Shown here: in pieces, positions 9,271-18,536 of the stretch
Position numbering within the stretch: position 1 is the first letter of the stretch
Layout: each line of letters begins with the position of its first letter
NCBI RefSeq assembly: GCF_009764265.1
Contig: NZ_RWIR01000029.1
Coordinates: 1-64,000, forward strand
Reading direction: 5' to 3'
Source: Pseudomonas sp. PB101
GTDB taxonomy: Bacteria; Pseudomonadota; Gammaproteobacteria; Pseudomonadales; Pseudomonadaceae
Length of the DNA stretch: 64,000 bases
The notes under the pieces: model-generated
Told to the model about the DNA's origin: nothing
The model's input: the letters and a program-made list of their open reading frames with translations, nothing else
Database searches by the model: none
Position numbers and translations under genes: made by a program

Positions 9271-9298
9271 AGTCAACCAAGCACTTGCTTGGTTGACT
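9271..9298. promoter_or_regulatory. perfect 12-base inverted repeat, likely repressor operator
   Basis: Arms AGTCAACCAAGC and GCTTGGTTGACT are exact complements around the four-base spacer ACTT. It sits 37 bases upstream of the acyl-CoA synthetase start, in a promoter position. The dyad size and the ACCAAGC half site suit a TetR-family regulator of fatty-acid metabolism; that is inference. No tetR gene is nearby, so the regulator would act from elsewhere. Confidence 0.7.
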
Positions 9299-9335
9299 AC
9301 GCTTGCTCCAGACCAAAATCACAGGAGCGAGTCGC

Positions 9336-11003
9336 ATGTCTGCTGCTTTTCGTTTGCCACTGGACGTTTTCTACGAGCGTGAGGCCCGTCATCCCCGCCA
9401 GCGCTTTCTGGTCCAGCCTGTGGGAGGCGGCCAGGTCGAGACCTTGACCTGGGCCGACGTCGGTCATCAGGCCCGTTGCGCGGCCCATTGGTTGCGGGCG
9501 CGGGAACTGCCGCAGGGCAGCCATATCGCCCTGATCTCGAAGAACTGTGCGCACTGGATCATTGCCGACCTGGCGATCTGGATGGCCGGCCACGTGTCGG
9601 TGCCGTTGTACCCCAACCTCACCGCCGAGTCGGTTGCCCAGGTGCTCGAACACTCGGAAGCGGCGCTGGCGTTCATCGGCAAGCTCGACGACTGGCCTGG
9701 CATGTCCCGTGGCGTCAGCCCCGACCTGCCGACCGTCAGCCTGCCCCTGCATCCGCCGGGCATGTTCGATTTCAGCTGGGCCGACCTGCAACGCAGCTCG
9801 CCGATCCAGGACAATCCCAAGCCTGGCGCCGATCAACTGGCGACCATCATTTACACATCCGGCACCACGGGCATGCCCAAAGGGGTGATGCACAGCTTCG
9901 GCAATCTGGGGTTCGCCACCACGCGTGGCACTTCGTTGTTCGGCCTCAACGAGTCGGACCGGTTGCTGTCCTACCTGCCGCTATGCCACGTTGCCGAGCG
10001 TATGTTCGTCGAACTGGCGTCGATCTATACCGGCCAGACGGTGTTTTTCGCCGAGAGCCTCGACACCTTTCTCACCGACCTGAAGCGTGCGCGCCCGACC
10101 GCGCTGTTTGGCGTGCCACGCATCTGGACCAAGTTCCAGATGGGCGTGTACAGCAAGATCCCGGCAAAACGCCTCGACTTCCTGCTCGGCCTGCCGATTA
10201 TCGGCAAACGGGTCGGGCATAAGGTTCTCGCCGGATTGGGCCTGGATGCATTGCGCATTGCGCTGTCCGGCGCTGCGCCGGTGCCGCAGACCTTGTTGCT
10301 GTGGTACCGCAAGCTGGGGCTGGACGTGTTGGAGGTCTACGGCATGACAGAGAGCTGCGGTTATTCGCACATCTGCATGCCGGGCCAGAACAAACCGGGC
10401 TGGATCGGCAAGCCGTGCCCGGAAGTCGAAGTGCGGATCGCCGAGACGGGAGAGGTCATGGTGCGCAGTGGCGCGACCATGCTCGGCTATTTCAAGGAGC
10501 CGGAAAAAACCGCTGAAACCATTACCGAGGACGGCTTCCTGCGCACCGGCGACAAGGGCGAGGAGGACGCAGAAGGCAATCTGCGCCTGACCGGGCGCCT
10601 GAAGGAAATCTTCAAGACCAGCAAAGGCAAATACGTGGCGCCGGCACCGATCGAAAATCGCCTGGCCGTGCATTCGCGCATCGAACAGGTCTGTGTGGTG
10701 GGCGATGGCTTGAGTGCACCGCTGGGGTTGTGCGTGTTGTCGGCGGTCGGCCAGCAGGATGCCGGCGGGGTCGGGCGCGTCGGCTTGCATTCGAGCCTGG
10801 AAAAACTGCTGGAAGAGGTCAACGGCGCCCTCGACAAGCATGAACAACTGCGGCGCCTAGTGGTGGTCAAGGACAGCTGGGCCGTGGAAAACGGCTTTCT
10901 TACGCCGACCTTGAAGATCAAGCGCAACGTGATCGAAGCCGCTTACGGTGGGCGCTTCGAGGAATGGAGCGAGCGCAGCGAAGCCGTGCTGTGGCAGGAT
11001 TGA
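9336..11003 (+). CDS. long-chain acyl-CoA synthetase (AMP-binding)
   Basis: A 555-residue adenylate-forming enzyme expected to activate fatty acids to acyl-CoA. The phosphate-binding loop is IIYTSGTTGMPKGV, the adenine motif VYGMTES, and the hinge region contains LRTGDKGE and LTGRLKEIFKTSKGKYVAP. This resembles the eukaryotic-type long-chain synthetases more than E. coli FadD. The start MSAAFRLPL has CAGGAGCGA upstream, 10-15 bases away. It is followed after 32 bases by a hotdog thioesterase, so synthetase and hydrolase are probably co-expressed under the palindrome at 9271. Confidence 0.9.
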   Translation: MSAAFRLPLDVFYEREARHPRQRFLVQPVGGGQVETLTWADVGHQARCAAHWLRARELPQGSHIALISKNCAHWIIADLAIWMAGHVSVPLYPNLTAESVAQVLEHSEAALAFIGKLDDWPGMSRGVSPDLPTVSLPLHPPGMFDFSWADLQRSSPIQDNPKPGADQLATIIYTSGTTGMPKGVMHSFGNLGFATTRGTSLFGLNESDRLLSYLPLCHVAERMFVELASIYTGQTVFFAESLDTFLTDLKRARPTALFGVPRIWTKFQMGVYSKIPAKRLDFLLGLPIIGKRVGHKVLAGLGLDALRIALSGAAPVPQTLLLWYRKLGLDVLEVYGMTESCGYSHICMPGQNKPGWIGKPCPEVEVRIAETGEVMVRSGATMLGYFKEPEKTAETITEDGFLRTGDKGEEDAEGNLRLTGRLKEIFKTSKGKYVAPAPIENRLAVHSRIEQVCVVGDGLSAPLGLCVLSAVGQQDAGGVGRVGLHSSLEKLLEEVNGALDKHEQLRRLVVVKDSWAVENGFLTPTLKIKRNVIEAAYGGRFEEWSERSEAVLWQD

Positions 11004-11035
11004 TCCACGAACAAAACCAACAAGGAAACTCTGCG

Positions 11036-11479
11036 ATGAGCCTGTGGCGCACCACCCCGAACATCGAACAGTTGAACGCAATCCAGAAAAACACCATCGG
11101 CGAAGTGCTGGACATCCGTTTCGAAGCCTTCGACGAGGAGTCCCTGACCGCCAGCATGGTCATCGATCACCGCACCCATCAGCCTTACGGCTTGCTGCAT
11201 GGCGGCGCCTCGGTGGTGCTGGCCGAATCGGTCGGCTCCATGGCCAGCTACCTGTGCATCGATGCCAGCAAGTTCTATTGCGTGGGCCTGGAAATCAACG
11301 CCAACCATTTGCGCGGCCTGCGCAGCGGCCGGGTGACGGCGGTGGCCAGGCCGATCCACATCGGCCGCACGACCCATGTCTGGGACATTCGCCTGACCAG
11401 CGATGAGGGCAAGGCCAGTTGCGTGTCGCGGCTGACCATGGCGGTGGTGCCGTTGGGTGAGGCACCGCCAGCGCGTTAA
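11036..11479 (+). CDS. hotdog-fold acyl-CoA thioesterase (PaaI/YdiI type)
   Basis: A 147-residue hotdog protein with the family signature LLHGGASVVLAESVGS, where the Glu is the expected catalytic residue. It probably hydrolyses an acyl- or aryl-CoA. Start at MSLWRTTPN with AAGGAAA upstream. It is in line with the acyl-CoA synthetase. Its stop codon overlaps the stop of the convergent tccC-like gene by four bases, with no space for a terminator between them. Confidence 0.88.
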   Translation: MSLWRTTPNIEQLNAIQKNTIGEVLDIRFEAFDEESLTASMVIDHRTHQPYGLLHGGASVVLAESVGSMASYLCIDASKFYCVGLEINANHLRGLRSGRVTAVARPIHIGRTTHVWDIRLTSDEGKASCVSRLTMAVVPLGEAPPAR

Positions 11480-14400
11480 GGCAAGCTCGAAGCACGGGAC
11501 CTGAACGCTATCATTGGAAGTGCGTTGTCAGTGGGTATGTCCGGGTGCCCGTTCCACAGGCTGTTCGCCTGGGTGAAGTGGTCCAGCACGAAGTCTGCAT
11601 CGTCATATCTGAACAATGCGGCGATGCCGCGTTGAACATGTTGCCCCAAATACGTTCGCAGTTCTGTGAGGGTAGCCATTGCAGCAATGGCGCCCATCCG
11701 CAGATTGGGGTTGGCAATCGCGCCGGTCAGCGGGGTGGACATGAATGTCAGCGAGGCGGTCAAGCCTGAGCCGGCCGTGCGCGTAGCCCAGCCATACAGC
11801 ACTTCCAGGCCATTCGGTCTGCTCAATGCATTAGTGCCCCGGGTGAAGGTGCCTCCGCGCCAGGCATTGATAATGACGATGGATACGCCATCAAGACCCT
11901 CGACGGCGGCATTGATGGCGACGTCTGACAGGGGCGGAAGCTCTTCGCGAATCATGCCGCCAGCGAACAGCAATCCGCCATAGACGCCTGTGCGCAGGGC
12001 ACTTGCGACACCTGACGGCGGGAGTGAAAGTCTGGGGCCCAGTTCTGCGCTGATGCGTTGCCCTGTTTCCCGTGTCAGATTGCCGACCGCGCTGGTGATG
12101 AGGCTGACGGCTACTGCATTGAGGCTTTCAGGGTTGCTCCAATAGGAATAGAGCGGGGTAGCGGCACCTGCTGCCGCGCCGACCAACCCGCCGATGGCTG
12201 CGCCTGCCCACTGCGCAGCGCGGTTGTTGCTGTATCGGGAGGCGATGTTGCTTCCCGCGCCCACCCCCATGGATCCACCCGCGAATGCCCCGACCGTAGC
12301 GCCTGCAAGGGTCAGCGCCAGATTGGCGGCGGGGGCAACCGACCGGGCATCCGGATCATCCGTGGACGTGCTTGCCAGCTGCTCCAGTCCTTGTCCTGCA
12401 AAGTACCGGACAAAGCCACCGGCCAGGGCACTCACACCGTCGCGGCCAAGCGTCGCGGCGGCTGCACCGAACACCTCTCCCACGGTGATCAGCCCCTGAA
12501 GATCCACGTGCCCGATCGGATTGCCATGCACCATGGCATACAGGTTCAACCCATCGGCAATTCCCGCCGGGTCCGCGTTGAGCCAGCGTTGGCACCAGGG
12601 TACGTAATAGCGCAACCCGTAGTAGTACAACCCGGTGGCATCCCGCTCTTGACCGCAATAGCGCAGCGTCTTGTAGCTGGCTTCGAGCTTGTTGCGCCCG
12701 GTCCACCAGCAGGTCCCGCCGTAGGGGTAGTAACTTTCCCGGGAGATGAGCAGGGCTGTTTTGTCCAGCTCCAGAGCGCTGGAACCCAAATGATCGGTAA
12801 AACTGTAGCGATGCTGGTCCTGGGAGATTCCGGCTGGCGGTTCGGCCTGCCAGTGCAGGATTTGCACCGTACAGCGTCCGGCCTTGATCGTCAGGACGTG
12901 GAGCGTCTCTTCGGCAGAAATGCGCACTTCCATACCTGGCAAGTATCGTGTTTCGTGGGTGCGGATCAATGTGCCGGTGTAGGCCCGACGGATTTTTCGT
13001 TGACGCTGACCAGTGCCGTCGTACACATAGAACTCGCAATCGTCCGGTTCATCTTCACGCACCACCTGATCGACCTGCCGCAGTTGATTGCGCAGATCCC
13101 ATTGCAGCGTTTGCCCCGGTTGAAGGCCGGTACGGTTGCCATTCGGGTCATGACCGAAGGCGATTTCCTGTTCGTCGGGCAGCTCGCCATTGGCTTTTTC
13201 GGGCAGGCTGCGATTGCTGAACCGTGCCACAGCCGTCAGTTCGGTGCGGCTGGCGCTGTCGGCCTGATGCTGCATGATCGTCAGGTTGCCGGCTTCATCG
13301 TAGGTGTACAAACGCGTGTAGTTCTCCAGCTGACCGGGGTCGGCAGCGCACTGGAAATCCGGCAGCTGTGGTCCACCCGCCGCGTTGCGTAGTTGCCGGC
13401 CACTGGCCTCGATCAGGCGGTAGAGGCTGTCGTAGCGATAGCGACTGACGGGTTCGATGCGCTGGTTGCGATGATAGTGAGTCGCTTCGGCGGCGTCGGT
13501 GATGCCTGTGACATTGCCCACCGCGTCATACTCATAAGTCAGATCCTGCAGGGCCGGTTGACCTGTTACATGGGCTTTCAGGTGTTGCAGTCGACCGTCC
13601 TCGGGCCGATAAGTCGCACATGAAACAACGCCGTTTCCCGCACGTTGCAGTTCGATCTGGGCGAAGGCGTTGTACCGGATATCCCGGACCAGTGTCGTTT
13701 CATCGGCCGGTCCGGCAAGCTTCACGCGGATTTCGCGCAGTTCGCCTGCGCAGGTATGAATGAACGTTTGCCGGTTGCCCAATGCATCGGTCTGGCTGAC
13801 AGGCTCGCCGGCGGCGTTGCACTGAAGGCGCGTGATGGCTCGCTCGCTCTCCAGCAAGGCGTCGCGTTCAGGCTCTGATTCGGGCCAGTCCACCAGCCAT
13901 TGCGGGTCGGCGATGAAGGCGCGGCCGTGTTGCAACGGCGTAGCGTTGAGACTGAACCCGGTGAAGAGCAGGGTGCCTGCGGTGTCGTCGTGCCGAATCA
14001 ACTGACCGCGCAGGTTTCGGACGGCATCGGCCTCGGTACTGGCATAGGTGAACCGTGCGATACAACGTTCCGGTCCTTGCCACCCGCGCTCGAAACTGGC
14101 GACCGGGCGACACTGGAGATCATAGGCGACGCGACTCTGACTGAGTTTCTGATCCCATCCTTCAACACTTTGCCCATGGGCGCCGCGCAATCCCAGGCGC
14201 CAGCCCGCGTCGCTGTTTTGCGCAAGGATGACCGCGTCCGACAAACTGAAAACGTTCTGCTGATTGACTGCCGTTTGGCCGTCCTGATGTAAACGGAACA
14301 GGCGTGGATCACGACTGAGAATGGCGCGACCGGCGCCGTCATATTCCTGCTGAGTGATGCAAGGCTGCGGAGTCGACGCATTCTCGCGCCGCAGATACCC

Positions 14401-14481
14401 CACACCACGCACGCTCAGCCCGCGAGGGTCAAAAACCTGGATGGCCGGAGTGTTGGCGTGGGTCATCCTGAATGTGCTCAT
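11476..14481 (-). CDS. TccC-like Rhs repeat protein, orphan toxin C component
   Basis: A 1001-residue protein. The N-terminus (TPAIQVFDPRGLSVR, then QQEYDGAGRAILSRDPRL) matches the start of insecticidal toxin-complex TccC proteins. YD/Rhs repeats follow (YEYDAVGNVTGI, LYTYDEAGNLTIM). The Rhs core near 600-663 has ERDATGLYYYGLRYY, LNADPAGIADGLNLY and a closing HVDLQG, after which such proteins cleave themselves. Residues 664-1001 form a variable C-terminus rich in Gly, Ala and Ser with several hydrophobic stretches, resembling no catalytic toxin domain I know. No TcA or TcB gene and no small immunity gene is adjacent. The ATG at 14481 has a weak ribosome binding site; the ATG at 14466 is an alternative. 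Confidence 0.85.
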   Translation of the reverse strand: MSTFRMTHANTPAIQVFDPRGLSVRGVGYLRRENASTPQPCITQQEYDGAGRAILSRDPRLFRLHQDGQTAVNQQNVFSLSDAVILAQNSDAGWRLGLRGAHGQSVEGWDQKLSQSRVAYDLQCRPVASFERGWQGPERCIARFTYASTEADAVRNLRGQLIRHDDTAGTLLFTGFSLNATPLQHGRAFIADPQWLVDWPESEPERDALLESERAITRLQCNAAGEPVSQTDALGNRQTFIHTCAGELREIRVKLAGPADETTLVRDIRYNAFAQIELQRAGNGVVSCATYRPEDGRLQHLKAHVTGQPALQDLTYEYDAVGNVTGITDAAEATHYHRNQRIEPVSRYRYDSLYRLIEASGRQLRNAAGGPQLPDFQCAADPGQLENYTRLYTYDEAGNLTIMQHQADSASRTELTAVARFSNRSLPEKANGELPDEQEIAFGHDPNGNRTGLQPGQTLQWDLRNQLRQVDQVVREDEPDDCEFYVYDGTGQRQRKIRRAYTGTLIRTHETRYLPGMEVRISAEETLHVLTIKAGRCTVQILHWQAEPPAGISQDQHRYSFTDHLGSSALELDKTALLISRESYYPYGGTCWWTGRNKLEASYKTLRYCGQERDATGLYYYGLRYYVPWCQRWLNADPAGIADGLNLYAMVHGNPIGHVDLQGLITVGEVFGAAAATLGRDGVSALAGGFVRYFAGQGLEQLASTSTDDPDARSVAPAANLALTLAGATVGAFAGGSMGVGAGSNIASRYSNNRAAQWAGAAIGGLVGAAAGAATPLYSYWSNPESLNAVAVSLITSAVGNLTRETGQRISAELGPRLSLPPSGVASALRTGVYGGLLFAGGMIREELPPLSDVAINAAVEGLDGVSIVIINAWRGGTFTRGTNALSRPNGLEVLYGWATRTAGSGLTASLTFMSTPLTGAIANPNLRMGAIAAMATLTELRTYLGQHVQRGIAALFRYDDADFVLDHFTQANSLWNGHPDIPTDNALPMIAFRSRASSLP

Positions 14482-14520
14482 GGCTCGACAAATAGCCCTT
14501 CTTATCCACTTGATGCCGGT

Positions 14521-14536
14521 TGACAGTCAACTGTCA
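14521..14536. promoter_or_regulatory. palindrome overlapping a -35 of the tccC-like gene
   Basis: TGACAGTCAACTGTCA has exact seven-base arms around CA. On the minus strand it contains TTGACT, which with GATAAG 18 bases downstream forms a plausible sigma-70 promoter about 40 bases before the toxin-like gene. A dyad over a -35 is a usual repressor site. No regulator gene is adjacent. Confidence 0.45.
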
Positions 14537-14669
14537 GAAGTAACAGGTGGCGCCCACGGTGGTGCCATAGCCACGGCAGGTCTGTCATCATTCCTGGCAG
14601 TTACGGTCATTGCTGCAAGATGTTTCTTTGCGGACAATCAGCCTTTGTTTCGCTCATGGATTTGCAGGT

Positions 14670-15476
14670 ATGTCGCAACAGATCTTTTTCGCCCACGCCA
14701 ACGGTTTTCCTTCGGGGACCTATGGCAAGTTGTTTGCGGCGCTGGCACCCGAGTTTCAGGTGACGCATCTGGAGCAGCACGCCCACGACCCGCGTTTCCC
14801 GGCGGACGACAACTGGTACAACCTGGTGGATGAGCTGATCCATCATCTGCAACAACAGGCCGAGCCCGTGTGGGGCGTCGGTCACTCCTTCGGTGGCGTG
14901 TTGCACCTGCATGCGGCCTTGCGCTGCCCCGAGTTGTATCGCGGGGTGGTGATGCTCGACTCGCCAGTGCTGACCCGAGCCGATCGATGGGTCATTCGTG
15001 CGGCCAAACGCTTCGGTTTCATTGATCGCCTGACCCCGGCCGGGCGCACCCTGGGCCGCCGAGAGGAGTTCGCCGACCTGGACAGCGCCCGCAAGTATTT
15101 TGCCGGCAAAACCCTGTTTCGCGGCTTCGACCCGGAGTGCTTCGATGCCTACCTGCAACATGGCTTGCACCGGGTCGACGACAAGCTGCGCCTGCGGTTC
15201 GATCCGGCCACGGAAATCAGCATCTATCGCGGCGTGCCGCACACGAGTCCAGGCAGCACCCGCAAGTTGCAGGTGCCACTGGCGGTGGTTCGCGGGCACA
15301 ACAGCCGTGTGGTGATGCGCCATCACGCCAGTTCGGTCGACCGCCTGCCGTTGGGCGAGTCGTTGACCATGCCCGGCGGCCACATGTTTCCGCTCGAACG
15401 TCCCCTTGATACCGCACAAATGCTCAAAGGCCTGTTCCATCGTTGGGGCGGCCGTCGACAACAGGATTGCGCATGA
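14670..15476 (+). CDS. alpha/beta hydrolase
   Basis: A 268-residue alpha/beta hydrolase. The N-terminal HANGFPSGTYGKL resembles the oxyanion strand-turn of the family, the nucleophile is Ser in GVGHSFGGVLHL near residue 73, and the terminal His is in MPGGHMFPLER. Substrate unknown. Start at MSQQIFFAHA; an in-frame ATG at 14610 lies upstream without supporting family sequence. It overlaps the next hydrolase by four bases, so the two form an operon. Confidence 0.85.
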   Translation: MSQQIFFAHANGFPSGTYGKLFAALAPEFQVTHLEQHAHDPRFPADDNWYNLVDELIHHLQQQAEPVWGVGHSFGGVLHLHAALRCPELYRGVVMLDSPVLTRADRWVIRAAKRFGFIDRLTPAGRTLGRREEFADLDSARKYFAGKTLFRGFDPECFDAYLQHGLHRVDDKLRLRFDPATEISIYRGVPHTSPGSTRKLQVPLAVVRGHNSRVVMRHHASSVDRLPLGESLTMPGGHMFPLERPLDTAQMLKGLFHRWGGRRQQDCA

Positions 15477-16327
15477 GTCACGTCGTCGAAGAAGTCCGCC
15501 TGAGCCTGCCGCACATCGAACTGGCGGCGCACCTGTTCGGGCCTGAAGACGGTTTGCCGGTCATTGCCCTGCATGGCTGGCTGGACAATGCCAACAGCTT
15601 TGCCCGTCTGGCGCCGAAACTCAAAGGCCTGCGCATCATCGCCCTGGACATGGCCGGTCACGGTCATTCCGGCCATCGCCCGCCGGGCGCCGGCTACGCC
15701 ATGTGGGACTATGCCCACGATGTGCTGCAGGTCGCCGAACAGCTGGGATTGAAGAAATTTGCGCTGATGGGACATTCGATGGGCGCGATCGCTTCGTTGA
15801 TCATCGCCGGATCGATGCCCGAGCGGATCACCCACCTGGCGTTGATCGACGGCATCATTCCACCGACAGACAAGGGTGAAAACGCTGCCGAGCGCATGGG
15901 CATGGCTCTGCAGGCGCAACTGGATCTGCGGGAAAAGCGCAAACCGGTCTACGACACCCTCGACCGTGCCATCCAGGCGCGCATGAAAGGGTTGGTGGCG
16001 GTCAGTCGCGAAGCTGCCGAACTGCTGGCGCAGCGGGGGCTGATGCCGGTGCCGGGCGGTTACACCTGGCGCACCGACAATCGCCTCACGCTGCCGTCGC
16101 CACTGCGCCTGACCACGGAACAGGCCATGGCCTTCGTCCAGCGGATCAAATGTCCAGCAACACTGGTGGTCGCGGCTGACGGCATGCTCGCCAAACATCC
16201 TGAATTGCTGGAGCGTCTACCCTTTAGCCGTGTACAGCTGCCTGGCGGCCACCATTTGCACCTCAATGACGAAGCCGGTGCCGATCTTGTCGCAGACTGT
16301 TTCAATCGGTTTTTCGCCATTCCTTGA
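15473..16327 (+). CDS. alpha/beta hydrolase
   Basis: A 284-residue alpha/beta hydrolase with oxyanion motif [12 protein letters not shown], nucleophile Ser in [12 protein letters not shown] and catalytic His near the C-terminus in LPGGHHLHL. It is coupled to the preceding hydrolase by an ATGA overlap. The arrangement of two different hydrolases back to back is common in Pseudomonas, but their substrates are not known to me. Confidence 0.88.
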   Translation: MSHVVEEVRLSLPHIELAAHLFGPEDGLPVIALHGWLDNANSFARLAPKLKGLRIIALDMAGHGHSGHRPPGAGYAMWDYAHDVLQVAEQLGLKKFALMGHSMGAIASLIIAGSMPERITHLALIDGIIPPTDKGENAAERMGMALQAQLDLREKRKPVYDTLDRAIQARMKGLVAVSREAAELLAQRGLMPVPGGYTWRTDNRLTLPSPLRLTTEQAMAFVQRIKCPATLVVAADGMLAKHPELLERLPFSRVQLPGGHHLHLNDEAGADLVADCFNRFFAIP

Positions 16328-16377
16328 CTTGCGCCGGGCAACTGTCGAGGCTTGGCGGGTTGAAAAGGGAGACAACC

Positions 16378-16575
16378 ATGATAGATCTCTACACCGCTGC
16401 GACCCCGAATGGCCATAAGGTCTCTATCGTGCTCGAGGAACTCGGCCTGCCCTACACGGTGCATGCCCTGAGTTTCGACAAGAAGGAACAGAAGTCCGCG
16501 GACTTCCTCAAGATCAACCCCAATGGCCGGATTCCGGCGATTGTCGACCGTGCCCAGGCCATGCTGATCCGATGA
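16378..16575 (+). pseudogene. truncated glutathione S-transferase (N-terminal fragment)
   Basis: Only 65 residues remain. [20 protein letters not shown] through [14 protein letters not shown] is the thioredoxin-like half of a YfcG-type GST, including the Asn/Gly glutathione-binding loop and the cis-Pro. The frame then leaves the family abruptly (AQAMLIR) and stops; the helical C-terminal domain is absent from the downstream DNA. The stop overlaps the start of the DUF4892 gene by four bases, so a deletion seems to have joined the GST to that gene. A good ribosome binding site (AAAAGGGAG) remains, so the fragment may still be translated. Confidence 0.8.
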
Positions 16576-17390
16576 GTCTATCCATGCGTTCATTCAGTCT
16601 GCTGGTGCTGTGCAGTTTCAGTCCCTTGTTGTTCGCCGCCGATGTTCCAGGCAGTCAGGACCTGCCGATAGTGCCGCGCATGGTCGACGCGCAGATTGTC
16701 GATTATCGCCCCGCCGCCGAGCTGGAGCGGATCTACCCCTTGGGTTCGATCCGCAAGATCAGTGGCCAGTTACGCTTCGACGGTCAGGTCAGCGCTCGCG
16801 GCAACGTCACGTCGGTGACCTACGAGTTGCCGCCGGAGCATTCTTCCCTCGAGGCGTTTACCGTTGCCCGTGAGGCTTTACAAAAGCAGGACGCCGGGTT
16901 GCTCTTCTGGTGCCAGGCGCGTGATTGCGGCGAAAGCAGCCTCTGGGCCAATGAAGTCTTCGGCAATGCCAAGCTGTACGGCGCCGACGATCAACAAGCC
17001 TATCTTCTGCTGCGCCTTGCCGCTCCACGGGAAAACACGCTCGTCGCGCTGTACGGCATTACCCGCGGTAATCGCAAAGCCTACCTGCATGTCGAACAGT
17101 TCGACGCTTCGGCACCGCTGGGCGAGTTGTTGCCGACCTCCGCGACTTTGCTGCGTGAACTCAAGAGCACCGGCGAGCTCGATTTTTCCACGTTGAACAG
17201 CGCCCCTGACGCGACCTGGCTGCGTTTGATTTCTCGCGGACTGAATCTGGACACCACTTTGCGGGTCAGTATTTCCGGAGCGAACGCCGAAGCCTGGCGT
17301 CAGGCCCTGATTACCCAGGGCGTGCGTGCCGCGCGGTTGGAAACCGGCAGTGCCGAAGGCTCTGGCCTGCACATCGAGCTATTGCGCTAG
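16572..17390 (+). CDS. DUF4892 exported protein
   Basis: A 272-residue protein with a signal peptide ([18 protein letters not shown]) and a mature region fitting the DUF4892 family, whose C-terminus has an OmpA-like look. Function unknown; probably periplasmic or outer-membrane associated. The first ATG overlaps the truncated GST stop; a second ATG at 16584 would give [10 protein letters not shown] and an equally good signal peptide. Its own upstream region appears replaced by the GST remnant, so expression may depend on the hydrolase operon. Confidence 0.8.
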   Translation: MSLSMRSFSLLVLCSFSPLLFAADVPGSQDLPIVPRMVDAQIVDYRPAAELERIYPLGSIRKISGQLRFDGQVSARGNVTSVTYELPPEHSSLEAFTVAREALQKQDAGLLFWCQARDCGESSLWANEVFGNAKLYGADDQQAYLLLRLAAPRENTLVALYGITRGNRKAYLHVEQFDASAPLGELLPTSATLLRELKSTGELDFSTLNSAPDATWLRLISRGLNLDTTLRVSISGANAEAWRQALITQGVRAARLETGSAEGSGLHIELLR

Positions 17391-17459
17391 GCTGTACCGG
17401 GCGAACGTGCAGGCTGCGTTCGCCTACTCTTTTGCTGACTGACATTTTCGGGATTCTTG

Positions 17460-18515
17460 ATGATCAATAACGATCGCCTGTTGGTGCAGATCCTGCTCGT
17501 GGTGCTGTTCGGCGCGAGCTTCTGGGTGATGGCGCCGTTCTGGTCGGCGATGTTCTGGGGCGCGGTCCTGGCATTTGCCAGTTGGCCGTTGATGCGCTTG
17601 CTGACCCGTTGGCTCAATGGCCGCGAGTCGCTGGCGGCGGCATTGTTGACGCTGGGCTGGATGGTGCTGGTCGCGGCACCGCTGGTGTGGCTGGGGTTCA
17701 ACCTCGCCGATCATGTGCGTGATGCCACCGCATTCATCAAGGATGCGCAGGTCGAGGGGCTGCCCGAAGCACCGCACTGGTTGGGGGCGATTCCCCTGGT
17801 GGGCGAGCGGCTGGTCGGGATCTGGAACAGCATCGATGAGCAGGGCGCGGCGATGATGGTGTCGCTCAAGCCTTATCTGGGGCAGGTGGGTAACTGGTTG
17901 CTGGCGCGCAGCGCGCAGATCGGCGGCGGTATTCTCGAACTGACCCTGAGCATCGTCTTCGTGTTCTTTTTCTATCGTGACGGGCCGCGCCTGGCGGCGT
18001 TTGTCCACACGTTGCTGGAGCGGCTGATCGGTCAGCGGGCCGGCTACTACATCGAGCTGGTGGCGGGCACTGTACAGCGGGTGGTGAACGGCGTGATCGG
18101 CACGGCGGCGGCCCAGGCGATCCTCGCGCTGATCGGCTTCCTGATCGCTGGCGTACCGGGTGCGCTGGTGCTTGGCATCGTGACCTTCATGCTCAGCCTG
18201 ATCCCGATGGGCCCGCCACTGGTATGGATTCCGGCGACCGCGTGGCTGGCCTGGAAAGGCGATTACGGGATGGCCATATTCCTCGGCATCTGGGGCACAT
18301 TCGTCATCAGCGGCGTCGACAACGTGCTCAAGCCGTACCTGATCAGCCGTGGCGGTAACCTGCCGCTGGTCATCGTGCTGCTCGGGGTGTTTGGCGGGTT
18401 GATAGCCTTTGGTTTTATCGGCCTGTTCATCGGCCCGACATTGCTGGCGGTGGCCTACAGCCTGTTGATCGACTGGAGCAAGACTCAGGCACGGGTCGAG
18501 GATCGCCTGCCCTGA
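17460..18515 (+). CDS. AI-2E family transporter (YdiK/PerM type)
   Basis: A 351-residue inner-membrane protein with about eight hydrophobic segments and the AI-2E exporter-family hallmark near the C-terminus (ISRGGNLPLVIVLLGVFGG, then FGFIGLFIGP). Members are variously reported as autoinducer-2 exporters, Na+/H+ antiporters or permeases; the substrate here cannot be told. An in-frame TTG at 17457 directly precedes the ATG chosen. A REP pair follows the gene. Confidence 0.88.
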   Translation: MINNDRLLVQILLVVLFGASFWVMAPFWSAMFWGAVLAFASWPLMRLLTRWLNGRESLAAALLTLGWMVLVAAPLVWLGFNLADHVRDATAFIKDAQVEGLPEAPHWLGAIPLVGERLVGIWNSIDEQGAAMMVSLKPYLGQVGNWLLARSAQIGGGILELTLSIVFVFFFYRDGPRLAAFVHTLLERLIGQRAGYYIELVAGTVQRVVNGVIGTAAAQAILALIGFLIAGVPGALVLGIVTFMLSLIPMGPPLVWIPATAWLAWKGDYGMAIFLGIWGTFVISGVDNVLKPYLISRGGNLPLVIVLLGVFGGLIAFGFIGLFIGPTLLAVAYSLLIDWSKTQARVEDRLP

Positions 18516-18536
18516 AACCTCCTTGCATCCATCAAT

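Noticed and set aside
12058..13392. 444-codon frame opposite the TccC-like gene
   Set aside because: The Rhs core and YD repeats are on the minus strand; the other frame has no domain or start signal.
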